Below are positions 10,260-21,065 of a stretch of 64,000 bases of DNA, in pieces. Source of the stretch: Hyposmocoma kahamanoa (Eukaryota > Arthropoda > Insecta > Lepidoptera > Cosmopterigidae). Location: assembly GCF_003589595.1 (NCBI RefSeq), contig NW_020654080.1, forward strand, positions 8,890,115 through 8,954,114, given 5' to 3'. The position numbers and the translations under genes were made by a program. The notes under the pieces are model-generated. The model saw nothing but the letters and a program-made list of their open reading frames with translations, did not search any database and was not told where the DNA came from. The stretch's first letter is position 1, and each line of letters starts with the position of its first letter.

Positions 10260-10525
10260 TGCCTTTGTGGCCAAACGGTTACCACGCCGGAATGCCACGC
10301 AGAGGTCCCAGGTTCGATTCCCGGGCCGGGAGAAATATTTGTATGGCCGACATTTATTTATCTCATGAGTTTGGGTGTAATTTGTGGTTATCTGTAGGTG
10401 TCCATGGCACCCGTGACACAAGGTTTTCCTTGTGCGGGGCTATATTAAGTGTGTGCGTTATTAATTATCTATTAATATCAATAGTTATTACTAATATTAT
10501 TATATAATTATTATTCTCATTATTT
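10260..10525 (+). mobile_element. tRNA-derived SINE, family A copy 1
   Basis: The head contains an A-box-like TGGCCAAACGG and the B box GGTTCGATTCC, then GAGAAATATTTGTATGGCC and the body landmark GGTGTCCATGGCACCCGTG. The A/T-rich tail runs to about 10525. Other copies: 15436-15664, 16851-17010, 35064-35284, 43225-43430. Confidence 0.8.
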
Positions 10526-10867
10526 TGTGAACTGACGATCTCTTTTCGAAGAGTAGTATACAATGGCATGTAATTGTAGTTGTATGAAATTTGTAATGTT
10601 GGGTTAAATAAACTAAATTATTGAAAAAATCTAAATTTATATTTTTTACATTTTGTGACAAAGATACGGCTCAAAATTTAAAAACTGTAACAGTTTAACA
10701 TTAATTAAAGAAAATTCATTGAATAAAAAACTTACACTTGTTTTTTAATTAAAAGAACTCAAAATGAACCTTGAACCACATTTGTGTCAAAAGGAAATGA
10801 AGTAATATTCAGTATACTTAAAAAAAGATGCTAGCCTCAATCGAACCGACCAAATGTGAAAAAAAAC

Positions 10868-10907
10868 GATCGGCATCATAAAATTACAGGATTTTATGAT
10901 GCCGATC
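10868..10907. repeat. Perfect 17-bp stem hairpin
   Basis: GATCGGCATCATAAAAT at 10868-10884 and its exact inverse at 10891-10907, with loop TACAGG. A damaged second copy starts at 11279. Confidence 0.85.
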
Positions 10908-11298
10908 AAAAGGGTCAATTATAAGTATTAATTCAATTTAAAGGATACCATGAAATTTTATATTTAAGTTCATGACAATGAATCACAATATGTATATTGT
11001 CGATATTTGACAAGGAGGACGAGTCAAAAACGAAATTGAGGCGTATTATTTCGAATATCCATCATAACAAGATAAGAAAATCTGCAGACAGCTAACTTAT
11101 GAAAAGATTGAAAATTTGTACCCTAAAAGAAGATGGATCACATTTTGAACAGTTTTATGGGTTCATTGGCAGTTTCAAGTTTTTCTTTTTTGAATAAATT
11201 GTATAATTGAACGATGTTCCTTTAAATTAAGACACTATGTTACTTATAAGGAATTAATCCTAGTAATTTACCCTTTCGATCGGCATCATAAAAATACG
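10890..11298. mobile_element. Possible TIR element between two hairpins
   Basis: TTATGATGCCGATCAAAAGG (from about 10893) faces the inverse of CCCTTTCGATCGGCATCATA (from about 11272), giving inverted repeats of about 30 bases around a roughly 350-base non-coding interior. It could be a MITE or two copies of a palindromic element. Confidence 0.4.
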
Positions 11299-11319
11299 GG
11301 ATTTTTTTCGCATTTTGAT

Positions 11320-12050
11320 GATTGGATTCCCAGACGAGACAAGCAGCTTTTAAAAAGTCTTTGATTGCAGTATTACTTGTTTTTTTAATAAAATAAGGTC
11401 TCCTTGAAGCAAAACATCCTATCTAAAATATTTAAAGTACTTTCCTTCCGTGTCCCAAAGCCGTGAGACGCCCTGTAGGCATAAATTTTAATACAAATGA
11501 TATGAGATGACTTAAATATAATCGAGTAGTCACATATAGCAAATTTCTAATATTATTATCGCATGGTGAATACAGTGTCTCTCTCCTATGATAACGATTA
11601 TAGTAAACGTCATTATATCTACATCAAAGTTATTCCTTTGATCTTCTTATTACGACGTGCCTACCATTTTTCTTTTGACTTAGCCAAAATAAATTATTCT
11701 CGAACGTTCTCGTCCATGGTATACCATCCACTTTTTCTTCGATTAGGTTTTTGATTATTATTTATACTTTATACTTTGAATTTGAAAGTACTTACGTATT
11801 GTACAATTACAATACACTGAATTATAAATGGCGGACTTAATGCCATAAGGCATTCTCTACAAGTCAAGTATTGGACCAAACCGAAAAAGAAACAATAGGT
11901 TGGTGCTAAACTTAACAAAATACCTAACACGAAGAACAAAATATTGTAAGCTTATAGTTAATTTATATGGCAAAAAATAAATAATGTAATATGTTTAAAC
12001 ATACTTAATATAATTAACCTACATATATGTATATTATAACAGTATAGAGT
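11320..12050. other. AT-rich stretch, nothing recognised
   Basis: No domain-bearing frame and no repeat match found. Confidence 0.4.
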
Positions 12051-12051
12051 A

Positions 12052-12172
12052 TGTACACACGCCAGCACATCAAGCAACACATTGACGTATCTTGTTCCGT
12101 TGCACTGGAGGCGATTTTCGAACAAAAATGTGTAGTCCGAAGTGCCGTTGTCCGTACATAAAGCAACATTAT
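12052..12172 (-). repeat. Dispersed repeat, family K copy 1
   Basis: About 115 bases match, inverted, 48357-48476. Landmarks: ACACGCCAGCACATCAAGC, TCTTGTTCCGTTGCACTGGA, TTTTCGAACAAAAATGTG and TTGTCCGTACATAAAGC. No coding capacity. Confidence 0.7.
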
Positions 12173-12289
12173 ACTGAGTCTTGATTTTGCTAATTAATTG
12201 TCAAAAAGATGCTTGCGCAACAAGCGCTTGTAAGATAATTTGGTTGGAGCTTGTCTTGCATGGAGCGGGAGCGCATTTTTAACGAAGTC

Positions 12290-12860
12290 GTCATGTGGTA
12301 TAGTGTGTTAGGTTAGATTGTAAAGTTTTGCAAAGAATATTTTATATGGCACAGAGAACTATAAATATATTAAAAAAAACTAATTTGTTCACGTTTTAAT
12401 TTTCAATTTGAAATTGAATTCCAAATCAAAATGTTCAGTAACACATAACAGCCTCAATATTAAGTTCCTAGTATTGTTAAATCCTACATAGTGAGACCAA
12501 CAAATCCATTATCATACTCATTCACCATTCCGAAGCCATTGACAGCAAAATTTATGTAGCCCGCATGTGTTCGAACTGACATATGTCGAATCACAAAGCT
12601 GTGGTTCTCGAAAGCCCAAGTCTATTAATACGCACCGTAAATTAAGCCTGTCAATTGTTTTAGTGTACATTTCTGGTTGCAATAATGTATGGGGACCGAT
12701 TTTTTAAATTAATTTTTACGTAAATTTGCACAAGTTTCAATGGACGATGCGAGCACACTTTTCTGACTTGTTTCTGATCTGGGTGATCTGGGTAGTGCCC
12801 TATAGTAACTGAAGATTTTTTAAAGAAAACGAATATTCGGTTGAAAAATGTAACGGCTGT
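12290..12860. other. AT-rich stretch, nothing recognised
   Basis: Lies downstream of the Copia remnant on its coding strand and might contain its 3' end or LTR, but no LTR pair is visible. Confidence 0.35.
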
Positions 12861-12861
12861 A

Positions 12862-13232
12862 TTACGGATTGACAAAATGTAATAGACAAAGTTGCTTGAC
12901 CATAGATGACAACTGTATTATTATAATTGCTAGGGAGCCATACATAAACGGTTTCTGTGTTGATATTATACTAAAACCCTCTCCAGAACGCAGACCCATT
13001 TTCACCGTACAATTAACATGCTTATCAAATGTGGTGCCTTTGGTCAATATGTCGGCAACCATCTCAGCACTACTTACAAACAAACTTTACATTACCTTTG
13101 CTAACATAGTCTCTTATGAAGTGGTATCTTATATCTATATGTTTAGTTCTAGGCTTATAACCATCACTCAATGTTAGACGTACAGCAGTTTGATTTTCAC
13201 AATAAATGTACACAACACTATCTTGTAGCTGA
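12862..13232 (-). pseudogene. Ty1/Copia RNase H C-terminal remnant
   Basis: On the minus strand the translation LQDSVVYIYCENQTAV (near 13200) leads into RTKHIDIRYHFIRDYV (near 13130). This is the signature of the Copia RNase H domain, which degrades the RNA strand during reverse transcription. After a frameshift near 13075 it continues FVSSAEMVADILTKG, the typical Copia C-terminal segment, and then an unconserved tail with a stop at 12862. Only the last part of pol is left. No integrase, RT palm, primer-binding site or LTR was seen. The upstream edge meets a SINE at 13233 where the pol sequence stops, so SINE insertion or a deletion removed the rest. Confidence 0.8.
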
Positions 13233-13380
13233 ATAAACTAACTTTTCTATATTGTCTCGGGTCTGGATATTTGTAGTACCGTCGTTGTTTCTGATTTCCA
13301 TAACACAAATGCTTTAGTTACTTACTTTGGGAATATAACAACGTAGGTATGCAATGTTGTCTAATAATTATATTTATTTA
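13233..13380 (+). mobile_element. SINE family B, 5'-truncated
   Basis: Begins near AACTAACTTTTCTATATTGT and runs through GTCTCGGGTCTGG, TTTCTGATTTCCATAACACA and ATGTTGTCTAATAATTAT to a TTTATT-rich tail. Opposite in orientation to the other three B copies. The tRNA-like head is missing; the Copia remnant abuts its truncated side. Confidence 0.7.
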
Positions 13381-14390
13381 TTATATTTATTATTCTACCA
13401 GGTCGAGGGAAATTTTTCTTTGTGTTTAATCTTTGTATTAATAAATTAAATAGCCTATTTGAAACCATTATCATGTGCAGTATGTATGACTTTATACTTG
13501 CTTACGCTAATGGTCCTACATGCCGGGAAATAAAGGTCTTCTAACCATGTTTGCATGACCCATTAAAAGACCCTTGTTTCAACAAATTACCATCAATGTA
13601 TATGTTTCCCAAAGTGTTTATCCTGCAATAGCCCCGGTCATGATATTATGGAGTATAAATTAATCGGCGTCATGTGCCAATGGCTTGATGACATTTTTGT
13701 ATGGTTCACATCTGAGTAATTCATTCGTCTGTTGCTTCAATATTATGTAACCATGTCCGACGTTGCTACTTTACTTATTATTGTGAACGGTGTTAAGTCT
13801 GTATTTTCTCCTTCAATGTTTGGTTTCTTGCTGTAAAAACCCTTTATTACGAACCAAAGAAGGCCAAAGGAACCGAGTTAAAAAAACTGGAGAAAGGCTT
13901 TGATTAAGCGGCGAGTAGACGTCACAATAATGAAATAGTATTGGTTGCTGCAACAGCTGTGTTTCCAGAAGGGGAAAGAAGGGAAAATAATCTTTCTCAT
14001 TTCGCTTGCTGTTTCTATTTCAAACTCAAAGTGAAATAATTTTTATTTCATAGGTCAGCAAATTACACTTGAAATTTCCACATTATTGTTTAAACTATAC
14101 TACTCATTCGTAAGATTCCCCTGAGAAGAAATAGTAAGAAATTCTAGGGGTTGTTGTTTGTAAGTAAACATGTAATATGATAGATCAAGATAATCTGTTG
14201 GAACTAAATGGCTTACTAAGTACACAGAAACTATATAATTTAGTGTAAATTTTGAATATCTACAGGAATCTTATGCATTTCCCCTGAAATGAAATTGTGA
14301 CTTTGTGAAGACGAGTGTCTAGCACAACCAGTTTATTCCCCGTATTAATGTTATATTTACCACCATGTTTCATAAGATATCACTGTATTC
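13380..14390. other. Non-coding stretch, nothing recognised
   Basis: Contains one short CTTTGTATTAATAAATT block resembling a SINE C tail; otherwise no repeat or domain was identified. Confidence 0.35.
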
Positions 14391-14394
14391 TTCT

Positions 14395-14505
14395 TATTAA
14401 ACTTTTTTTTTTTAATTTTTAATAAACTGATATTCAATTATTTTTTGTGAATATAGTCCACTCGTTTGTTATAATTATTAATACAAGGATCGAACTTATC
14501 GAGGT
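14395..14505 (-). repeat. SINE family C tail fragment
   Basis: Contains AACTGATATTCAATTATTTT and the TTATAATTATTAATACAAGG block, the inverse of the family C tail at 20160-20260. No head is present. Confidence 0.6.
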
Positions 14506-15435
14506 ATCTAACAGGGTGATGAAATATTTTCATAGATTTGTCATAGATGGTGCTACGGCTAAGAAGTCGTTGAAAAACGAAATATAAAGATCCGACAACA
14601 AGCACATAGAAAAATTCGTGAGGAAAGTAGCTAAAGTGTCACTGTGCTTGCTAGTGGAGGAAAGTCAGGCTTGAAAATGTATCTATGTATTTTAACTATA
14701 ATTGTTTATACGTAGGTCATTGACCTACAATTATATGGACGTCGGGTCCGCGCTAAAAATTGTCCGAACTTTTAGGGCGTTAAAATCGTATACAGAGCGT
14801 CATTCACGCTTTAGTCTTCGTTTGTTCGACTGACAGCGAAGCAAGTAAAATTAGACAGTACTGCGATGACATTACAATTTAAATTCAACGTTTTAGCTTT
14901 TTCATATTCCTTTACATGTCACTACGTTTAAATAGGTTGACTTGGGACATTTTTTTCGTGGTTTTTGTATTAGACCCGTCGTCCATTTATTTAAAGTCAA
15001 TGGCGTAGGTCCATTATTTGCCATCGCAGAGCGAAAAGTTATTGAAACATAACAACCATTATAGGTAGCTTCTTCGTTCTCAATCATTCATTATCCCACA
15101 AGATATTCTTTTCAAATTCTCAGACGAATATTTGATCCCCCATTCTCTGAACAATACGTAACTATACGCTACTGGGAACAGAAAATCCATTCACGATAGC
15201 ATACTAAGCTTTATAGAGTATAACATTATGAAGAGGGATCGTTGTATAGGAACTGCAAAGTCCTAGATTCTTGTCTAATTCGAGCGTAAGTATGTGAAAC
15301 TTGTACCTAAGTATTAGGTGTTAAAGTCTGATATTGCCATTATAAGTTCTGACAATTCTGAAATTAAATAAAGTCTCTTTGAATGATTTAGACCAGAAAC
15401 ATTTTTAAAATAAAATGTCATGGCTTCTAAATTTA
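14505..15435. other. Non-coding stretch with an EcRE-like palindrome
   Basis: No gene recognised; the palindrome at 14712-14728 is listed separately. Confidence 0.35.
14714..14726. promoter_or_regulatory. Perfect IR-1 ecdysone-response-element-like palindrome
   Basis: AGGTCA-T-TGACCT is an inverted repeat of nuclear-receptor half-sites with a 1-base spacer, the known optimum for the EcR/USP heterodimer. Symmetry extends to 17 bases (14712-14728). No gene start is visible near it, so function is unproven. Confidence 0.4.
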
Positions 15436-15664
15436 CAATAAATAAATAAATAAATAAATAACGCACACACTCAACATAGCCCCGCACTAGGGAAACCCTG
15501 TGTCGCGGGTGCCATGGACACACAGATAGACAACCACAAATTACACCCAAACTCACGAGAGAAATGAATGTAGGCCATACAAATATTTCTCCCGACCCGG
15601 GAATCGAACCTGGAACCTCTGCGTGGCAGTCCGGCATGGTAACCGTTCGGCCACGGAGGCAGTT
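15436..15664 (-). mobile_element. SINE family A copy 2
   Basis: Complete minus-strand copy: (AAAT)n tail at 15438-15460, body with GGTGCCATGGACACACAG, and a tRNA-like head near 15600-15664 with the inverse of GGTTCGATTCC. A plus-strand frame overlapping its head is a by-product. Confidence 0.85.
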
Positions 15665-16135
15665 CAACCTACCTACAATGTTGGCGTTGTTCACTTGTTT
15701 CCGTTTTTGTTAAGTTTGCGAATGCAAAAAAGTGATTGCTATCAATTTCAAGACCACTACTTTTTATCTAAACATCAGTTCATGTCTAGCTTCAACAATC
15801 ACCAAGTGGCAAAAAGCTATACATGGCGGCTCTTTAATTCTTATCAAAAATAATTTAAAAATTTAAAGAACGTACAGATATTGTGAACCTACATATCTAT
15901 TGAGCGGACTATAGAGATATCCTGCATAGAGCTTGACTTGAACGGCTTGTTATTTTAGGCGTGTACAGACCCCCTCATTCATCATTTGAAAAAAAGATTA
16001 GATGAAGTTTTAGGCAAATTAAATAATCCAAATAAATATATTGCTGTTTGTGGTTCTATATTAACTTATTAGAAGATTCCAGTGCTAACTGTAGGCTCAT
16101 GTAATTTTTCCAACCTTATAATCTTGTGAATCTTT
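15665..16135. other. Non-coding stretch, nothing recognised
   Basis: No repeat or domain found. Confidence 0.35.
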
Positions 16136-16139
16136 TCTT

Positions 16140-16490
16140 TTTAACCGATTTCAAAAAAGGAGGAGAAGGGGGTACTTCCATAGTGGTCCCATTTCATTTT
16201 GAAGAAAATCATCCACCTCTTAGGGTCGCTGTTCACGCATGAAGATTCATTTTAATAAATAGCGCCTAACTTTAATTTATGAGCAATTAATTATCTTAAT
16301 GGTTGATTTTGCTATTTCTCCAATTAAAGGCGTTTTTTTCTCAATATACTTTGAGCAGTGAGAACAGATTTTTATTATCACCAGTGTCAAGTCCTGTATC
16401 CCGAAATAGGGGATATTTCAATAAAACTTAGCAAATAGATGCAATTCCACGTACTTTTGAGGTCGGTTTTTGTAGTACTCTGTACTGATT
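16140..16490 (+). repeat. Family G repeat copy 3
   Basis: From ACCGATTTCAAAAAAGGAGG to TTTTGTAGTACTCTGTACTG, with GTTCACGCATGAAGATTCAT and the AATTAAAGGCG block as in copies 1 and 2. Confidence 0.7.
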
Positions 16491-16850
16491 TACTAGAATA
16501 ACTTCTACACACAGTCACTTGTTTACACAACATTTATACTAACGCCGTATCTAGGAATAAATCTATAATAAATAAATTGACGTCTGGTTACTGCGGTCAA
16601 TGGACCACTTTTAATATAACTGTTGATAAAATGCCAAAAGAGGATATGAAATGTGTTCCGACAAATAATGGTCGACTAATGCTTAAACTAACTGACATTC
16701 CGTACGTTAACGTTTCCAATAAATTGTATAATTCAGTTTTCAACATAGTGAAAACCGTAAATTTCCGGTCCCTACTATTCTATGGCGAAGAAATAAATGA
16801 GTTTTAAGCAAGATAGCAGAAGTGTATTGATAACATGGACGCATTTAGTT

Positions 16851-17010
16851 AATTGCCTCCGTGGCCGAACGATTATCATGCTGGCCATGTTCGATTCTAG
16901 GCCAGGAGAAATATTTGTATGGCCTTCAATTATTTATCTCGTGAGTATGGGTGTAATTTGAAGTTGTCTATCTTTGTGTTCAAGGCACATGAGTGTGTGC
17001 GTATGCGTGT
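16851..17010 (+). mobile_element. SINE family A copy 3, internally deleted
   Basis: Head GCCTCCGTGGCCGAACGATT followed by a shortened B-box region (GTTCGATTCTAGGCC) and GAGAAATATTTGTATGGCC. The body is shortened and grades into a GTGTGT tail. Confidence 0.75.
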
Positions 17011-17019
17011 GTGTATTTA

Positions 17020-18766
17020 CATTTAAATTTAAAAATTACATTTTGATTCAATAATTGTTATATTCTAAAATGCATACGCGATCAGCACTAATGATCGACA
17101 TGTTAAGGGAAGTGTGCCTTTATTCAAATAACTTTTTGTTTAAACATATATCAAAAGTGATTAGTTTACTTGACAGATATAATCCTCAAGAAAGGTTATT
17201 GCTGTAGTATGTTTCATAAAAAAAAAACTATAAAAATTACTACTAAAAAAACCTAAACTAGAATTTCTCTAAATCTCCAGTAATGAACACCAGAAATCCA
17301 CGAATTAATCTGACACTTACCAATAACAAACGCGTTACTATAAAAAAAAATGCTAAATCTTATTACAAATGAATTTAACAACTGTCGGTCACGCGCCACC
17401 ACTCTAAAGCGTTTTTTTTGTGTGAATTCTCCTATGTAGAGCGGCAATTCCATACTTTAACCCCTATTACTACATCAGAATGAATTAAGTGAAAATTCGG
17501 TTTCTAAATTGGGCCTTTTGGGAATCGAGCCCTATCGACGGAGCTAATAATAATTGTACAAATCATAAAACCTGTCGATGGTACCTGGACGAACAGCCTC
17601 CACACTCGTAAGAAAAATATCCTATAAATATTCATAGGCAATATTTCAAAGATATACAAATACAACCTGACGCGTTATACCGCTCAGAAACATCGCGCGA
17701 AAAACAATAAGTGATACTGTGGTGAGAAACCTTCAACTAATGGTAATTATTCGAAACAGAACTTTATGGAGGCCGCTTCTTTTCTTTACCGTGTACGTGT
17801 TAGCCATGCCAGTATATTGGCAACGCTTGTTATAGCATCTGATTAAAATGGTCATAGGTGTAATGTATATTATGTAATATATATTGGAAGCTAAATCTTA
17901 ATAATAAATTACAGAAAAAAATTCTGAAATAAAGTAATATTGTTAAAAAACAGCGAAAATTTGTAGCATGTATAAGTACAGTTGATGCTTTAGGATTCAG
18001 AATCTAGAACTCAAACTCAAATAGACCAGTCACAGACAGACCCCGTCAGTGAATGACGTTTTAACAAACTTTTTAAACCTGACCTTTAATTACATTACAA
18101 ACGCTGGAATCCCTTTATAATTTTCTGTTCAATGCGAAAGAAGTCTCAGAACGAAGTGGTCGGCTACCTACGGGGTCAGGCATCTTAGGGCATCGACTGT
18201 ACATGTGTACAGGTACGCAAGTTGTTTTAATTAATAGGCTAAATTGTGGCTGTCGATATTAAAATGAACTTTAAATAAAACAATATATTGAAATCCATGC
18301 TTCAATTACAATAGAACAAGAGCCATAGCGTACATTCATGTGCACGCGTACTCGAGCGAACATATAAACTGTTCGAAATTGGTTCTAACAAATGGAAAAT
18401 ACTAACCAGAAAATATAACTGAGAGAGACGCTGCAAGAAAATTGGTTTCCCGCGAGGAACACAATGTTCTTGAGTATAAACGCGATATGTCTTTTGTGAA
18501 TGTAACTTGAATAGGGACTTTTAATGCAAGAAAATGTAAAAAGGATCTTCAAGTATAAATTGAATATAAATTTTGTTTACAAAGAGTTCTCGATGTCGGA
18601 TGTTGTTTTTTTGTTTTGTGTAACGACAAATAGTTTATTTAAATTTATTCATGATGTTTTTATGACAGTTACCGTTTACCATTCTCTTGGTCGAAGATGT
18701 GATTTTGTCAATACAAATGTTGATTTTGCAATTGTTATAAAATTTTTTTTTTTTTATATATATAAT
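17020..18766. other. Non-coding stretch, nothing recognised
   Basis: Several short frames are present but none has a recognisable domain, codon bias or splice context. Confidence 0.4.
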
Positions 18767-19026
18767 ACCAAGTAACGGGATGAAAATGCCATGTGGATGA
18801 TGGTAAGTGTCACACGGAGCTTCGCAAATCGCAATGATCTGAGGGGCATTGTCGCTGCCCCCAGCACCCTGATACATAGTTGACAAGTCCCATGTGCCTG
18901 TAATTTTACCAGTACCTTTCAAAATCGGAAGGCAACAATGCTCGCTTTACTGCTTAGCGGTAGAAATAGGTAAGGTGGCAATACTTCCCTGGACAAACAC
19001 TTTCACAAAGAGCTCTTCTGCTACTG
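18767..19026 (-). repeat. Family F repeat copy
   Basis: Minus-oriented, diverged: CAAGTAACGGGATGAAAAT end, ACAAGTCCCATGTGCCTG and CTTTCACAAAGAGCTCTTCT blocks in family order. Confidence 0.7.
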
Positions 19027-19039
19027 AACATAGACTGTT

Positions 19040-19880
19040 TTTAGGATTTTATGTGATCGGATAAAGTATATCCTAACGTGTAATCAATTGGCATGTTCCA
19101 AGATCTTTGCGATTTAAGGATTAGTATTTTTTTTAAAAGTACAGGTCTAAAACGAATAATTTAAGAATAAAATATCTAACTNNNNNNNNNNNNNNNNNNN
19201 NNNNNNNNNNNNNNNNNNNNNNNNNNNNNNNNNNNNNNNNNNNNNNNNNNNNNNNNNNNNNNNNNNNNNNNNNNNNNNNNNNNNNNNNNNNNNNNNNNNN
19301 NNNNNNNNNNNNNNNNNNNNNNNNNNNNNNNNNNNNNNNNNNNNNNNNNNNNNNNNNNNNNNNNNNNNNNNNNNNNNNNNNNNNNNNNNNNNNNNNNNNN
19401 NNNNNNNNNNNNNNNNNNNNNNNNNNNNNNNNNNNNNNNNNNNNNNNNNNNNNNNNNNNNNNNNNNNNNNNNNNNNNNNNNNNNNNNNNNNNNNNNNNNN
19501 NNNNNNNNNNNNNNNNNNNNNNNNNNNNNNNNNNNNNNNNNNNNNNNNNNNNNNNNNNNNNNNNNNNNNNNNNNNNNNNNNAAAAGTACAGGTCTAAAAC
19601 GAATAATTTAAGAATAAAATATCTAACTTGGAATATAATTTTTATATTGAGAAGTTTTAGTTTAGTTCTTTTTAAACACTACAGGGAACCTGTTAAATTT
19701 TGGTTTTTAACTGAAGCCCTATATTTAATAAATTCCTATTTATCCCTAAACTTGAAAATTATACAGAGGTTTAACGACGCGCCGCGCCGCCCGCTGTCCC
19801 GTCAGTCGCCATCAGGCGCTTGTCAACATCGGATATGTGTCAAATTTTTTCCGCTAGTTCTTATAGGCTCACGTTTAAAT
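19040..19880 (+). repeat. Family E repeat copy 2, interrupted by the N gap
   Basis: Related to 2880-3240, with one block inverted relative to it. A GC-rich insertion (about 19775-19825, CGCGCCGCGCCGCCCGC) is absent from copy 1. Confidence 0.4.
19135..19628. other. Assembly gap with duplicated 47-base edges
   Basis: 400 Ns at 19182-19581. Bases 19135-19181 and 19582-19628 are identical (47 of 47, starting AAAAGTACAGGTCTAAAACG). The two contig ends therefore probably overlap and the gap may not exist. Confidence 0.9.
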
Positions 19881-20084
19881 ACCTCGCCTTAAGAAAGGCG
19901 GTAAAAAAACGAAAACATTTTGAAGTTCTTTTTTGGTGTTTCTATTTTTGTAATTTTTTATATTGCGATGCGAGGACGCATTGTTTGGGAAAAGCACTAT
20001 TCATACTTACTCGTATGTATGCCTCGGCTGTAACGGGGATGTTCTGACACGTATAATTCATCTTCATCCGGCAATATTTTACTT

Positions 20085-20262
20085 CCCGGCCTCTGCAGTA
20101 ATGTACTAAATGCATGCATGCAAGAAGACGTCGGTTCGAATCCGACCGGATCGAAGGAATTTTTTCTGAGTGTTCGATCTTTGTATTAATAATTATAACA
20201 AACTAGTGGAGTAATTTCACAAAAAATAATTGAATATCAATTCAATAAAAATTTAATTAATG
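20085..20262 (+). mobile_element. SINE family C copy 1
   Basis: B box GGTTCGAATCC at 20132-20142, then GGAATTTTTTCTGAGTGTTC, ATCTTTGTATTAATAATTAT and the ATTGAATATCAATTCAATAA end. The A-box side is degenerate. Confidence 0.7.
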
Positions 20263-20740
20263 TACTAAATAGTTAAAGTCAAAACCGTTCAACACGTTAC
20301 GAGTACAATAATAACAACGGATTTTGCGCCATGTTACGTCCGCCATGGCGATGTTGCTGTGAGCACGTCTGGCATGTTTGCCCTGAACAGTAAGAACTAT
20401 TTTACGCCCTGTTAAGAAATCATCAATATTCTTTTACTGAAAAACTAAAGGAGAGGAATGCCTTGCCTGCAGATAAATTCCCTGAACGCTACAACTTGGG
20501 CCTTTTCAAGGCGAGAGTGAGTATGCATTATTTAGTTGTGCATGTTCCTTCGTCGACTTCATCGTCACTTTCCATCAGATGTGTTGTCAAATACACACTT
20601 ATTCTTATTTTAATATAAACAAAGTCCAAAAATGGGCTGGTGAAGACTATTTTTTTAAGTTACAAATCCTATAATATTTCCAGTTAAAAATTAGCACTGA
20701 ACTTCGTTAATAGGCACAAAAATACAAACAAAAAAAACCT
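20262..20740. other. Non-coding stretch, nothing recognised
   Basis: No gene or repeat identified. Confidence 0.35.
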
Positions 20741-20744
20741 TGGC

Positions 20745-21050
20745 CCTCTATCGTGCCCGGTTCAAAGGTTTCCATTATACTGGCAACATTACTTCGCTGA
20801 ACGGCAATGGACACCTACTGAACCAACCACGACCCAGAGCGGATCTCGCAGCCCCTCTCTGAGTCGGCGACCCAACATTTTAAATAAATCCCGAGCTTCT
20901 GAACCCCAGGGCCCCGCCGTCTCGATCGCGACCGGTACTAAGTCGTACATCGACTATAAGGCAGAATATTTAACATCTTATAGTTTCGTGGCATTTTCAG
21001 CCGCAGAACCCGCTAACCGCGAAGTTTGTCTTAAGTGGGATGCATCAAAA
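20745..21050 (-). pseudogene. C-terminal fragment of a retroelement polyprotein
   Basis: On the minus strand the translation gives RLAGSAAENATKL, a stop, VKYSAL, a stop, YDLVPVAIETAGPWGSEA and LGRRLRE. After a frame change it continues SIAVQRSNVASIMETFEP. The pattern (KY..L...Y.FVPVA.ET.G.WG.EA...., then an AVQRGNAASI-like end) is the conserved tail found in many animal reverse-transcriptase retroelement proteins and domesticated copies. The in-frame stops and the shift show it is dead. The RT catalytic core is absent. It ends just before the mariner element starting near 21066. Clade is not assigned. Recognition is from memory of the pattern and was not searched. Confidence 0.55.
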
Positions 21051-21065
21051 GTACTTACTTACTTA

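Noticed and set aside
10261..10335. Possible functional tRNA gene
   Set aside because: Head has A and B boxes but is followed by a SINE body and tail shared with four other copies; it is a tRNA-derived SINE.
16577..16807. 76-codon plus-strand frame as a gene
   Set aside because: No recognised family and no neighbouring exon; kept only as unsupported sequence.
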